Part shown: positions 46,416 through 55,096 of the stretch, piece after piece
Layout: every line of letters begins with the position of its first letter
Numbering within the stretch: the first letter of the stretch is position 1
NCBI RefSeq assembly: GCF_024105655.1
Contig: NZ_JAAAMH010000011.1
Location: 62,001 to 126,000 of the forward strand
Direction of reading: 5' to 3'
Origin: Aliihoeflea sp. 40Bstr573
GTDB taxonomy: Bacteria > Pseudomonadota > Alphaproteobacteria > Rhizobiales > Rhizobiaceae
DNA length: 64,000 bases
Made by a program: the position numbers and the translations under genes
The notes under the pieces: generated by a model
The model's input: the letters and a program-made list of their open reading frames with translations, nothing else
Database searches by the model: none
What the model was told of the DNA's origin: nothing

Positions 46416-46425
46416 AAAGCGCTTT
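46416..46425. promoter_or_regulatory. Palindrome AAAGCGCTTT, site 1, phaR-phaA gap
   Basis: Perfect 10-bp palindrome, repeated exactly at 46511-46520. It lies 78 bases from the phaR start. A candidate binding site in the divergent regulatory region; the binding protein is inferred. Confidence 0.45.
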
Positions 46426-46439
46426 GTGCAGCGCACGAA

Positions 46440-46472
46440 GCCCATCGCCGGCCCATCGCTGGCCCATCGCCG
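46440..46472. repeat. Three tandem 11-bp repeats (GCCCATCGCCG)
   Basis: Units at 46440-46450, 46451-46461 (one change, GCCCATCGCTG) and 46462-46472, between the two AAAGCGCTTT palindromes. The 11-bp period is close to one helical turn, so three copies face the same side of the DNA. Confidence 0.8.
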
Positions 46473-46510
46473 GTTTGACTTGGGCGCGCCGAGACGGCAA
46501 GAAATGCGTC

Positions 46511-46520
46511 AAAGCGCTTT
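46511..46520. promoter_or_regulatory. Palindrome AAAGCGCTTT, site 2, close to phaA start
   Basis: Identical to the site at 46416, 34 bases before the phaA ATG and therefore overlapping its probable promoter or leader. Confidence 0.45.
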
Positions 46521-46554
46521 TTCGCGCTCCCTCATCGTTCCGGAGTAACCCGAC

Positions 46555-47742
46555 ATGTCTGAGATGAATTCGATCGTCGTCGCGAGCGCCGCGCGCACGC
46601 CCGTCGGCTCTTTCAACGGCGCATTCGCCACCGTCCCCGCGCACGAGCTCGGAGCGGTCGCCATCAAGGCCGCCCTCGAGCGCGCCGGCGTCGACCCGAA
46701 GGACGTCGACGAGGTCATCATGGGCCAGATCTTGCAGGCCGCGCAGGGCCAAAACCCGGCCCGCCAGGCCGCGATGGCCGCCGGCATCCCGCAGGAGGCG
46801 ACCGCGTGGAGCATGAACCAGCTCTGCGGCTCGGGCCTGCGCGCCGTCGCGCTCGGCATGCAGCAGATCGCAACCGGCGATGCGAAGATCATCGTCGCCG
46901 GCGGCCAGGAATCCATGTCCATGGCGCCTCACGCGGCCTATCTGCGCTCGGGCCAGAAGATGGGCGACTTCAAGATGATCGACACCATGATCAAGGACGG
47001 CCTGTGGGATGCGTTCCACGGCTACCACATGGGCAACACCGCCGAGAACGTCGCCCGCCAGTGGCAGCTTTCGCGCGACGAGCAGGACAAGTTCGCCGTC
47101 GCCTCGCAGAACAAGGCCGAGGCCGCGCAGAAGGCCGGCAAGTTCAAGGACGAGATCGTCCCCGTCACGATCAAGGGCCGCAAGGGCGACACCATTGTCG
47201 AGGACGACGAATACATCCGCCACGGCGCCACGCTCGACGCCATGGCGAAGCTGAAGCCCGCCTTCGACAAGGAGGGCACCGTCACCGCCGCCAATGCGTC
47301 CGGCATCAATGACGGCGCAGCCGCCGTCGTCCTGATGAGCGAGGCGGAGGCCAGGCGCCGTGGCATCACGCCGCTTGCCCGCATCGTCTCCTGGGCGACC
47401 GCCGGCGTCGACCCGCAGATCATGGGCACCGGCCCGATCCCCGCCTCGCGCAAGGCGCTCGAAAAGGCCGGCTGGTCGGTCGCTGATCTCGACCTCGTGG
47501 AAGCCAACGAAGCCTTCGCCGCGCAGGCCTGCGCGGTCAACAAGGACATGGGCTGGGACCCGCAGATCGTGAATGTGAATGGCGGCGCCATCGCCATCGG
47601 CCATCCGATCGGCGCCTCGGGCGCCCGCGTCTTCAACACGCTGCTCTTCGAGATGAAGCGCCGTGGCGCGCAAAAGGGCCTCGCGACGCTGTGCATCGGC
47701 GGCGGCATGGGCGTTGCCATGTGCGTCGAAGCGATGAACTGA
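46555..47742 (+). CDS. phaA: Acetyl-CoA acetyltransferase (beta-ketothiolase)
   Basis: 395 residues, biosynthetic thiolase. Catalytic Cys91 ([13 protein letters not shown]), the base His in [17 protein letters not shown] and Cys380 in [13 protein letters not shown] are all present. It condenses two acetyl-CoA to acetoacetyl-CoA for poly-3-hydroxybutyrate. ATG 46555 follows CGGAGTAAC. A UUCG-loop terminator separates it from phaB, so part of the transcripts may stop after phaA. The regulator gene phaR is divergent. Confidence 0.97.
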   Translation: MSEMNSIVVASAARTPVGSFNGAFATVPAHELGAVAIKAALERAGVDPKDVDEVIMGQILQAAQGQNPARQAAMAAGIPQEATAWSMNQLCGSGLRAVALGMQQIATGDAKIIVAGGQESMSMAPHAAYLRSGQKMGDFKMIDTMIKDGLWDAFHGYHMGNTAENVARQWQLSRDEQDKFAVASQNKAEAAQKAGKFKDEIVPVTIKGRKGDTIVEDDEYIRHGATLDAMAKLKPAFDKEGTVTAANASGINDGAAAVVLMSEAEARRRGITPLARIVSWATAGVDPQIMGTGPIPASRKALEKAGWSVADLDLVEANEAFAAQACAVNKDMGWDPQIVNVNGGAIAIGHPIGASGARVFNTLLFEMKRRGAQKGLATLCIGGGMGVAMCVEAMN

Positions 47743-47748
47743 TTGCGC

Positions 47749-47775
47749 AGGGCGGCGTTCGCGCCGCCCTCGTTT
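47749..47775 (+). terminator. UUCG-tetraloop terminator between phaA and phaB
   Basis: AGGGCGGCG (47749-47757), loop TTCG (47758-47761), CGCCGCCCT (47762-47770), then CGTTTTT. A 9-bp perfect stem with an extra-stable C(UUCG)G-type loop and a T-run: a textbook rho-independent terminator inside the phaAB unit. Confidence 0.88.
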
Positions 47776-47829
47776 TTCAAGAAGACGCCGAGAACGGCGC
47801 TGGGGAGATGAACATCAATGGGAGAGAAC

Positions 47830-48552
47830 ATGACACGCACAGCACTCGTCACCGGCGGCTCGCGCGGCATTGGCGCCGCGATTTCCGTCGCGCTCACCAC
47901 TGCCGGCTACAAGGTCGCCGCGACCTATGCCGGAAATGACGAGAAGGCCGAGGCTTTCAGGAAGGAGACCGGCATTCCCGTCTTCAAGTGGGACGTGTCG
48001 AGCTACGATGCCTGCAAGGCCGGCATCGAAAAGGTCGAGGCCGAGATCGGCCCCATCGACGTCCTCGTCAACAATGCCGGCATCACGCGCGACGCCATGT
48101 TTCACAAGATGACGCCGGACATGTGGAACGAGGTGATCAACACCAATTTGACCGGCCTGTTCAACATGACGCATCCGGTCTGGACCGGCATGCGCGAGAG
48201 GAAGTTCGGCCGCGTCATCAACATCTCGTCGATCAACGGCCAGAAGGGCCAGATGGGCCAGGCGAACTACTCCGCCGCCAAGGCCGGCGATCTCGGCTTC
48301 ACCAAGGCGCTCGCCCAGGAAGGCGCCAAGGCCGGCATCACCGTCAACGCCATCTGCCCCGGCTATATCGGCACCGACATGGTGATGGCCGTGCCCGAAA
48401 AGGTGCGCGAGAGCATCATCGCGCAGATCCCCGTCGGCCGCCTCGGCGAGCCCGCTGAGATTGCCCGCTGCGTCGTCTTCCTCGCCTCCGACGACGCCGG
48501 TTTCATCACCGGCTCGACGATCTCGGCCAATGGCGGTCAGTACTTCGTCTGA
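47830..48552 (+). CDS. phaB: Acetoacetyl-CoA reductase
   Basis: 240 residues, short-chain dehydrogenase. NADPH-binding TGGSRGIGAA begins near residue 8, then NNAGITRDAMFHKM, the catalytic Ser-Tyr-Lys set in SSINGQKGQMGQANYSAAK, and the C-terminal STISANGGQYFV typical of PhaB. It reduces acetoacetyl-CoA to (R)-3-hydroxybutyryl-CoA for PHB. The preferred start is 47830, preceded by GGGAGAGAAC; an in-frame ATG at 47818 adds MGEN. It follows phaA by 87 bp across the UUCG terminator. No phaC gene is in the window. Confidence 0.97.
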   Translation: MTRTALVTGGSRGIGAAISVALTTAGYKVAATYAGNDEKAEAFRKETGIPVFKWDVSSYDACKAGIEKVEAEIGPIDVLVNNAGITRDAMFHKMTPDMWNEVINTNLTGLFNMTHPVWTGMRERKFGRVINISSINGQKGQMGQANYSAAKAGDLGFTKALAQEGAKAGITVNAICPGYIGTDMVMAVPEKVRESIIAQIPVGRLGEPAEIARCVVFLASDDAGFITGSTISANGGQYFV

Positions 48553-48624
48553 TCTCGACGGATGGTGGGATTTCTCGCAGGGGACCACCCTGTATCCAGG
48601 CGGACGGGTTGGCATCAGCGCCGG

Positions 48625-48676
48625 CGCCCTCCCTCCCCCTTGTGGGGAGGGATAAAAGGGTGGGGGTCCCCTTCGC
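48625..48676. repeat. Dispersed CCCTCCCCCTTGTGGGGAGGG-type repeat, copy D
   Basis: CGCCCTCCCTCCCCCTTGTG then GGGAGGGATAAAAGGGTGGG and GGTCCCCTTCGC. Same orientation as copies A and C. It lies 73 bases after the phaB stop. Confidence 0.88.
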
Positions 48677-48960
48677 AAAAAATGTTCACATCCAGTGCAC
48701 ACCCTGTGCAAACATGGTGGACAAGCGTCCCAGACGTGACCCCGAAACCCACACAACCAGAACAGACCATGAATCCCCTGAGTCAGCGATTCGGTCCCGG
48801 TTCGTTCAGGACTCGTTCCGGTTGTGCGCACACCGGTACTCTGGCGAATGACACCGCGACACACTATGTGGGGCCGGCTTGCCTCGCGGCCATTCACTTG
48901 CGCCCACCACGATGCTAACCGTTCTCGACGACAGTCGGCCGGAAAGGCCCTATTGATTAG
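48677..48960. other. Gene-free region upstream of the helicase gene
   Basis: Together with copy D this makes a 408-bp gap between phaB and the helicase. It contains a TGCAC-ACCCT-GTGCA inverted repeat (48696-48710) and no convincing reading frame with a ribosome site. The helicase ATG at 48961 lacks a strong Shine-Dalgarno. I see no clear promoter consensus. Confidence 0.5.
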
Positions 48961-51900
48961 ATGAACATCCAGCCCCGCCCGTCGCAGCCCCTGATCCTGT
49001 CAGGCCGCGATGTGACCGCGATCCTCGGTCCGACCAATACCGGCAAGACGCATCTGGCGATCGAGCGCATGGTCGCGCATGAGACAGGCGTCATCGGCCT
49101 GCCGCTGCGGCTGCTCGCGCGCGAGGTCTATGCACGCGTCTGCGAGAAGGTCGGTGCGGCCAAAGTCGCACTCGTCACTGGCGAGGAGAAGATCGTCCCG
49201 CCGGGCGCGCGCTATTCGGTCTGCACGGTCGAGGCGATGCCGCGCGAGACCGACGCCGCCTTCGTCGCCATCGACGAGGTTCAGCTCGCCGCGGACCTCG
49301 AGCGCGGTCACATCTTCACCGACCGCATCCTGCACTTGCGCGGCCGCCAGGAAACGCTGCTTCTCGGCGCCGCCACCATGCGCGGCATCCTGGAAAAGCT
49401 CCTGCGCGGCATTTCGGTCGTCACCCGCCCGCGCATGTCGCACCTTGCCTATGCCGGTTCGAAGAAACTGACCCGCCTGCCGCGCCGCACGGCCATTGTC
49501 GCCTTCTCGGCAGACGAGGTCTACGCCATCGCCGAACTGATCCGCCGCCAGCGCGGGGGTGCCGCCGTTGTGCTCGGCGCGCTCTCCCCGCGCACCCGCA
49601 ACGCGCAGGTGCAACTCTATCAGTCGGGCGATGTCGACTATCTCATCGCCACCGACGCGATCGGCATGGGTTTGAACCTCGACGTCGACCACGTCGCCTT
49701 CGCCCAGAACCGCAAGTTCGACGGCTTCCAGTATCGCGAATTGACGCCGGCCGAGATGGGTCAGATCGCCGGCCGCGCCGGCCGCCATCTGCGCGACGGC
49801 ACCTTCGGCGTCACCGGCCAGGTCGACCCGCTGCCTGACGAACTCGTCGAGCGCGTCGAGGCGCACAATTTCGACAGCGTGAAGGTGCTGCAATGGCGCA
49901 GCGCCGAATTCGACTTCTCCTCGCTCGATGCGCTCAAGCGGTCCATCGACGCCGTTCCCCCGGTCGAGGGCCTGACGCGCGCGCTGCCGGCGGTCGACGC
50001 CAAGGCGCTCGACATCCTCTCGCGCGACGAGCGCGTGCGCAATCTGGCGAATACGCCCAAGCGCGTCGCCATGCTGTGGGACGCCTGTGCCCTGCCGGAC
50101 TATCGCCGCATCGCGCCCGCGCAGCATGCCGAGCTCATCGGCTCGATGTTCATCGATCTGGCGACCAAGGGCCATGTCGACGCCGACTACATGGCCGAAC
50201 AGGTGCGCCGTGCGGATTCGACCGCGGGCGACATCGACGCGCTGTCGCACCGGATCGCCCAGATCCGGACCTGGACCTTCGTTTCGAACCGGCCGGGCTG
50301 GCTTGCCGACCCGGTTCATTGGCAGGAAAAAACACGCGATATCGAGGACAGATTGTCCGATGCGCTTCACGAGCGATTGACGAAACGCTTCGTAGACCGC
50401 AGGACATCCGTGCTGATGCGGCGCTTAAGAGAAAACAGTATGCTTGAAGCTGAAATCAATCCGACCGGCGAGGTCCTCGTCGAGGGCCATCATGTGGGCG
50501 AGCTGCAGGGCTTCCGCTTCACCGCCGACCAGAAGGCGGAAGGCGAGGATGCCAAGGCCGTTCGCGCTGCCGCGCAAAAGGCGCTGGCGAGCGAGTTCGA
50601 AACGCGGGCCGAGCGCTTTTCCGCATCGGCCAATGGCGATTTCGCGCTCACGGCCGACGGCCTCGTGCGCTGGATCGGCGCGCCCGTCGCCTCGCTGACG
50701 ACAGGCGATGACGCGCTGCGCCCGCGCGCGATCCTGCTCGCCGACGAACAGTTGACCGGCCCCGCGCGCGACAAGGTCGCCGCCCGCATCGAGCGTTTCG
50801 TCAACTACCAGATCGAGACGGCCCTCAAGCCGCTGTTCGATCTCCAGGCCGCAGACCAGCTTTCGGGCATGGCGCGCGGCATCGCGTTCCAGATCGTCGA
50901 GAATTTCGGCCTTCTGAACAGGCGGGACGTCTCGGAAGATGTCCGCGCGCTCGACCAGGAAGCCCGCGCCGCGCTGCGCCGCCTCGGCGTGCGCTTCGGC
51001 GCGTTCCACGTCTTCGTGCCGGCACTCCTCAAGCCCGGTCCTGCCGGTATCGTCACGCTCCTTTGGGCGCTGAAGAACGACGGCAAGGACAAGCCCGGCT
51101 TCGGCGACGTCGTCAACGCGCTTGCCTCGGGCCGCACGTCCGTCGTCGTCGACCAGGCGATCGACAAGGAATTCTACCGTCTCGCCGGCTACCGCAATCT
51201 TGGCCGCCGCGCCGTCCGCGTCGACATTCTCGAGCGCCTCGCCGACCTGATCCGCCCCGCGCTTGGCTGGAAGGCGGGCAGCGGTGCGCGCCCGGAAGGC
51301 GCGTTCGACGGCAATGCCTTCCTCGTCACGCCGGCGATGATGTCGATCCTCGGCGCCACTGCCGAAGACATGGAAGAAATCCTCAAGGGTCTTGGCTATC
51401 GCGGCGAGACGAAACCCGAAGCGGAAATCAGGGCGAAACTCGACGCATTCGATGCCGAAGCCCGCGCCAAGGCCGAGAAACCATCGGCCGAGGCTCCGGT
51501 CGAAACCGCAAAGAGCGCTGAACCTGCGCCGGCAGACGTGCAACCGACGGACCAGCCTGCCGCCGAGCCTGTCACGGAAGCCGACGCAACCGAGCGTGTG
51601 GCCGAAGCCGAGCCGGTAGCCCAGGCCGCCGCCGAGCCCGCTCCAGAAGCACCGGCAGAGCCCGCCGCCGAAGCGGCTGCCGTGCCGGCGACCGAGGCCG
51701 CGCCGCAGGACCCCGGGACGGGCGAGGAGCCCGAGGCGCCGAAGACGATCACCATCTGGCGTCAGGGCCGCTTCGAAGGCCGTCCGCGCCGCGAACGGGG
51801 CAACCGCAACGCGCGCAACCGTGGCGCGGCGCAAGCCGAGGACGCAGCTCCGGGCGAGAAGCGCGCCTTCCGCGGCAAGCCGCGCGGCGACGGCGCCGGC

Positions 51901-52131
51901 CGTTCGGATCGCGGTCCGGGCAACGGGCCGCAGCGCGGCCGCGATGAAAGGCCGCGTGGCGGAAAGCCGGGAGGCAAGCCCGGCGGACAGAGGGATGGCA
52001 AGCGGGACGGCAAGCCGTCCGGCGAGCGTCGCTGGGAGGCACAACCCCCGCGCGACGCGAAACCGGCCAAGCTCGATCCGGATTCGCCCTTCGCCAAGCT
52101 CGCTGCGCTCAAGGAGCAATTGAAGAAATAG
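48961..52131 (+). CDS. SUV3-like DEAD/DEAH RNA helicase with Arg/Gly-rich C-terminal tail
   Basis: 1056 residues. Superfamily 2 helicase core at the N-terminus: motif I GPTNTGKT (23-30), motif II DEVQ (105-108), motif VI QIAGRAGR (268-275). GPTNTGKT and DEVQ are diagnostic of the SUV3 branch, the RNA helicase of the mitochondrial degradosome, and alphaproteobacterial homologues are expected ancestors. A SUV3-type C-terminal region extends to about 830. Then follow ~100 Ala/Glu/Pro-rich acidic residues and ~110 Arg/Gly/Lys-rich basic residues that probably bind RNA. The gene is followed with zero spacing by an S4 RNA-binding protein. A role in RNA decay or ribosome-related RNA remodelling is inferred. 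Confidence 0.92.
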   Translation: MNIQPRPSQPLILSGRDVTAILGPTNTGKTHLAIERMVAHETGVIGLPLRLLAREVYARVCEKVGAAKVALVTGEEKIVPPGARYSVCTVEAMPRETDAAFVAIDEVQLAADLERGHIFTDRILHLRGRQETLLLGAATMRGILEKLLRGISVVTRPRMSHLAYAGSKKLTRLPRRTAIVAFSADEVYAIAELIRRQRGGAAVVLGALSPRTRNAQVQLYQSGDVDYLIATDAIGMGLNLDVDHVAFAQNRKFDGFQYRELTPAEMGQIAGRAGRHLRDGTFGVTGQVDPLPDELVERVEAHNFDSVKVLQWRSAEFDFSSLDALKRSIDAVPPVEGLTRALPAVDAKALDILSRDERVRNLANTPKRVAMLWDACALPDYRRIAPAQHAELIGSMFIDLATKGHVDADYMAEQVRRADSTAGDIDALSHRIAQIRTWTFVSNRPGWLADPVHWQEKTRDIEDRLSDALHERLTKRFVDRRTSVLMRRLRENSMLEAEINPTGEVLVEGHHVGELQGFRFTADQKAEGEDAKAVRAAAQKALASEFETRAERFSASANGDFALTADGLVRWIGAPVASLTTGDDALRPRAILLADEQLTGPARDKVAARIERFVNYQIETALKPLFDLQAADQLSGMARGIAFQIVENFGLLNRRDVSEDVRALDQEARAALRRLGVRFGAFHVFVPALLKPGPAGIVTLLWALKNDGKDKPGFGDVVNALASGRTSVVVDQAIDKEFYRLAGYRNLGRRAVRVDILERLADLIRPALGWKAGSGARPEGAFDGNAFLVTPAMMSILGATAEDMEEILKGLGYRGETKPEAEIRAKLDAFDAEARAKAEKPSAEAPVETAKSAEPAPADVQPTDQPAAEPVTEADATERVAEAEPVAQAAAEPAPEAPAEPAAEAAAVPATEAAPQDPGTGEEPEAPKTITIWRQGRFEGRPRRERGNRNARNRGAAQAEDAAPGEKRAFRGKPRGDGAGRSDRGPGNGPQRGRDERPRGGKPGGKPGGQRDGKRDGKPSGERRWEAQPPRDAKPAKLDPDSPFAKLAALKEQLKK

Positions 52132-52512
52132 ATGGAAGGAACCGCCCGCCAGCGGATCGACAAATGGCTGTTCTTCGCCCGCGTGGCGAAGTCCCGTTCG
52201 CTGGCGGCAAAGTTCGTCCAGGCCGGCAAGGTCCGGCTGAACCGCGAGAAGATCGACCAGGCGGCCCACAGCGTGAAGCCCGGCGATGTCCTGACCATCT
52301 CGCTCGACCGGCGCATCCTCGTGCTGAAGATCCTCCTGCCCGGAACGCGGCGCGGCCCGTTCGAGGAGGCCCGCACGCTCTACGAGGACTTGTCGCCTCC
52401 GCCCGAGGCCAAGGCCGCCGAGCTGCCGCCTGTCGCCGAGCGCGATCGCGGCGCTGGCCGCCCGACCAAGCGCGAGCGCCGCGAGATCGACCGCTTCGAA
52501 GGACGTGATTGA
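52132..52512 (+). CDS. S4-domain RNA-binding protein (Hsp15/HslR-like)
   Basis: 126 residues. The N-terminal S4 fold reads RQRIDKWLFFARVAKSRSLA followed by AAKFVQAGKVRLNREKIDQAAH; the C-terminal third is charged and basic. Hsp15 binds free 50S subunits carrying stalled nascent chains. The ATG directly follows the helicase stop (TAGATG), so translation is coupled. It probably acts with the helicase on ribosomal or stalled-complex RNA; this link is inferred from gene order. Confidence 0.92.
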   Translation: MEGTARQRIDKWLFFARVAKSRSLAAKFVQAGKVRLNREKIDQAAHSVKPGDVLTISLDRRILVLKILLPGTRRGPFEEARTLYEDLSPPPEAKAAELPPVAERDRGAGRPTKRERREIDRFEGRD

Positions 52513-52665
52513 GCCATCGGACCGGGAAAAGGAATCCGGTCTGGAATTCCATTCCTCGCAAGCGCCGATCGGCGCATCATGCGACCCTTGTCACGGCGTC
52601 CCGAACTCGCTACGTGACCACCCGAAAGACTTTGCAGCGCCTTTGGAAGGCCGGAGCCGGCACCT

Positions 52666-53004
52666 ATGACCTACCTCGTCACCGACAATTGCATCAAGTG
52701 CAAGTACATGGACTGCATCGAGGTGTGCCCGGTCGACTGCTTCTACGAGGGCGACAACATGCTCGTCATCCATCCCGACGAGTGCATCGATTGCGGCGTC
52801 TGCGAGCCCGAATGCCCGGCCGAGGCGATCAAGCCTGATACCGAGCCGGGGCTTGAGAAATGGCTTGAAATCAACACCGAATACGCCCAGAAGTGGCCGA
52901 ACATCACGGCCAAGAAGGAGCCGCCGGCGGACGCCAAGGAGTTCGATGGCGAAGAGGGCAAGTTCGAGAAGTACTTCTCTGCCGAGGCCGGCACAGGCGA
53001 CTGA
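52666..53004 (+). CDS. fdxA: Ferredoxin FdxA (7Fe-8S type)
   Basis: 112 residues. Two cluster motifs are visible: [20 protein letters not shown] and [20 protein letters not shown]. The first has the extra spacing typical of a [3Fe-4S]/[4Fe-4S] ferredoxin. The C-terminal ~50 residues ([19 protein letters not shown]) are the alphaproteobacterial FdxA extension. It is a soluble electron carrier; the redox partner is unknown. ATG 52666 is about 153 bp after the S4 gene. Confidence 0.96.
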   Translation: MTYLVTDNCIKCKYMDCIEVCPVDCFYEGDNMLVIHPDECIDCGVCEPECPAEAIKPDTEPGLEKWLEINTEYAQKWPNITAKKEPPADAKEFDGEEGKFEKYFSAEAGTGD

Positions 53005-53100
53005 CGCCTCACGCTTGTCCGATATGCGGCATCGCGCCGCAGCTATGGCGAATCACGACGCGTCCTAGCGGCGCTGGCGTTGCGCGGCTAGTGCAAATGG

Positions 53101-53130
53101 TTGATTCTGTCCACATTTTGTGTTACACAA
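53101..53130 (+). promoter_or_regulatory. Predicted carD promoter with palindrome TTGTGTTACACAA
   Basis: TTGATT (53101-53106) and TACACA (53124-53129) are 17 bases apart. A perfect 13-base palindrome TTGTGT-T-ACACAA (53118-53130) overlaps the -10. The carD start is 242 bases downstream, so the transcript would have a long leader. The rest of the 367-bp fdxA-carD gap holds GC-rich hairpins (GGCCGG...CCGGCC, about 53290-53345) and no gene. Confidence 0.4.
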
Positions 53131-53371
53131 TCACGACATGCCGGTGACAAACGTCGATTTCGTGCGCAAGCGCATCAATCACTGAAAGGTGGGACTCAAT
53201 ACGGACCAGGGCGATCTGGGCCGCGCTTCACCATTTCAGGTGAGCTTGGCTTTTTCCTTGGTTTGGCAGTCCGCTCTTTTGTCCCGACACCATGCTGGCC
53301 GGTTTCACCCGGCCGTTTCCGGATGACCGGCCCTGTCAGAGGCCGGTATCGCAACAGGGAGTATCGGGCGT

Positions 53372-53950
53372 ATGGCAACCCAGCAGAAGAAATCCGCGGC
53401 GCGTAACGGTTTCAAGACCGGTGAGTTCATCGTCTATCCTGCCCACGGCGTGGGCCAGATCGCGACGATCGAGGAACAGGAGGTCGCGGGCCACAAGCTG
53501 GAACTCTTCGTCATCGATTTCCAGAAGGACAAGATGCGTTTGAAGGTACCGGTCGCCAAGGCCGTGTCCATCGGCATGCGCAAGCTGTCCGAAACGGATT
53601 ATGTCGACCGCGCGCTCCAGGTCGTCCAGGGCCGCGCCCGCGTGAAGCGCACCATGTGGTCGCGTCGCGCGCAGGAATACGATGCGAAGATCAATTCGGG
53701 CGACCTGATTTCGATCTCCGAAGTCGTGCGCGACCTCTACCGCGCCGAGAACCAGCCTGAGCAGTCCTATTCCGAGCGCCAGCTCTATGAGGCGGCCCTC
53801 GACCGCATGGCCCGCGAGATCGCGGCGGTCAACCGCGTCTCCGACACCGAGGCCGTGCGTCTGATCGAGATCAACCTCAACAAGGGTCCCAAGCGCGGCG
53901 CCAAGGCCGACAACGAAGAGTCCGAGACGGAGCAGGAAGAAGCCGCATAA
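53372..53950 (+). CDS. carD: CarD/CdnL family RNA polymerase-binding regulator
   Basis: 192 residues. The N-terminal CarD_CdnL_TRCF domain reads KTGEFIVYPAHGVGQIATIE, which binds the RNA polymerase beta subunit. The helical C-terminal domain (about 75-165, with SRRAQEYDAKINSGDLISISEVVRDLYR) contacts promoter DNA. The last ~25 residues are acidic. CdnL-type proteins stabilise open complexes at rRNA and other promoters. ATG 53372 follows AGGGAGTATCGGGCGT. A strong terminator follows. An RpoH-type sigma gene is next, so two RNA polymerase partners are adjacent. Confidence 0.96.
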   Translation: MATQQKKSAARNGFKTGEFIVYPAHGVGQIATIEEQEVAGHKLELFVIDFQKDKMRLKVPVAKAVSIGMRKLSETDYVDRALQVVQGRARVKRTMWSRRAQEYDAKINSGDLISISEVVRDLYRAENQPEQSYSERQLYEAALDRMAREIAAVNRVSDTEAVRLIEINLNKGPKRGAKADNEESETEQEEAA

Positions 53951-53977
53951 GGCCGAACCGCTTCATCCCAACTGACG

Positions 53978-54006
53978 AAAGACCCGGCCCCCGCGCCGGG
54001 TCTTTT
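53978..54006 (+). terminator. Rho-independent terminator of carD
   Basis: AAAGACCCGGC (53978-53988) / GCCGGGTCTTT (53995-54005), an 11-bp perfect stem with a 6-base loop and a T-run. Confidence 0.92.
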
Positions 54007-54213
54007 CGTTTGGGGCGTCTGGGCCCGGAAGCGCGCGATGGAACCGCAGCTCCGCCGCCGCGTTTGAACCATGCATGCGCGCAGAAACCATCGCGCTGCG
54101 TCAAGACCGGACGGCCAGGCAGAGACACCTCGACGCTGCTCGATGATCCGAAATTTGGTGCGGCCCGTAGAGAAGACAAGACCAGACGCAGCAACATCGG
54201 GAGCGCTTCGGCC

Positions 54214-55074
54214 ATGGAAAGTAGCTCAAGAAGTTCGATGATCCGGGCGGCCATGAAGGCGCCTTATCTCGCCCGCGAGGAAGAGCTTGAACTGGCGATC
54301 CAGTGGAAAGAGAAACGGGACCAGAACGCGCTCCACAAGATCACCACCGCCCATATGCGCCTCGTCATCTCGATGGCCTCCAAGTTCCGCCATTTCGGCC
54401 TTTCCATGAGCGACCTGATCCAGGAGGGCCATGTCGGCCTCCTCGAGGCTGCGGCCCGCTTCGAGCCCGACCGCGAAGTCCGTTTTTCGACCTACGCGAC
54501 CTGGTGGATCAGGGCGTCGATGCAGGACTACATCCTGCGCAACTGGTCGATCGTGCGAGGCGGAACGTCGTCGGCGCAAAAGGCGCTGTTCTTCAATCTG
54601 CGCCGCCTGCGCGCCAAGCTGCAGAGCGGCCCGGAAAACCTGTCCAACGCCGATCTCTACCGGCAAGTCTCCGTCGCCCTCGGCGTTAACGAGGCCGATG
54701 TCGCGATGATGGATGCGCGCCTGTCCGGCCCCGACACCTCGCTCAACGCTCCGGTCATGGACGACTCGCCCGGCGGCACCGACCGCATGGCCTTCCTCGT
54801 CTCCGATGCCCCCTTGCCCGACGAGGTGGTGACCGACACGATCGACACCGAGCGGCGCAGCAAGTGGCTGTCCGGCGCGCTCACGGCGCTCAACCCGCGC
54901 GAGTTGAAGATCATCCGCGAACGGCGCCTGCGCGAAGACGGTGCCACGCTGGAATCGCTCGGCGAGCGGCTTGGCATCTCGAAGGAACGCGTGCGCCAGA
55001 TCGAAAGCCGCGCGCTCGAAAAGCTGCGCACTGCGCTCGTCAATGGCAACCCGCATATGGCCGGCAGCGCCTGA
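54214..55074 (+). CDS. rpoH: RNA polymerase sigma factor RpoH (sigma32 family, RpoH2-like)
   Basis: 286 residues. Region 1.2/2 has MRLVISMASKFRHFGLSMSD continuing LIQEGHVGLLEAA; region 2.4 has FSTYATWWIRASMQDYILRN; the RpoH-box-like stretch after it reads SSAQKALFFNLRRLRAKL, as in sigma32. Region 4.2 ends SLGERLGISKERVRQIESRA. Rhizobia carry two or more rpoH copies; the serine-rich start MESSSRSSM and divergent middle suggest the RpoH2 type, which serves oxidative or photo-oxidative stress. The assignment to RpoH2 rather than RpoH1 is tentative. ATG 54214 follows CGGGAGC; upstream frame to 54010 is not conserved-looking. Confidence 0.92.
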   Translation: MESSSRSSMIRAAMKAPYLAREEELELAIQWKEKRDQNALHKITTAHMRLVISMASKFRHFGLSMSDLIQEGHVGLLEAAARFEPDREVRFSTYATWWIRASMQDYILRNWSIVRGGTSSAQKALFFNLRRLRAKLQSGPENLSNADLYRQVSVALGVNEADVAMMDARLSGPDTSLNAPVMDDSPGGTDRMAFLVSDAPLPDEVVTDTIDTERRSKWLSGALTALNPRELKIIRERRLREDGATLESLGERLGISKERVRQIESRALEKLRTALVNGNPHMAGSA

Positions 55075-55096
55075 CGCGGCATGTCGCCCGCAAGCG

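Noticed and set aside
46440-46472. The 11-bp tandem units considered as a CRISPR or minisatellite array
   Set aside because: There are only three short units without spacers.
48696-48710. TGCAC-N5-GTGCA compared with TGCAC-N6-GTGCA at 18720 as a shared regulator motif
   Set aside because: Half-sites are only 5 bp and spacing differs, so the similarity may be chance.
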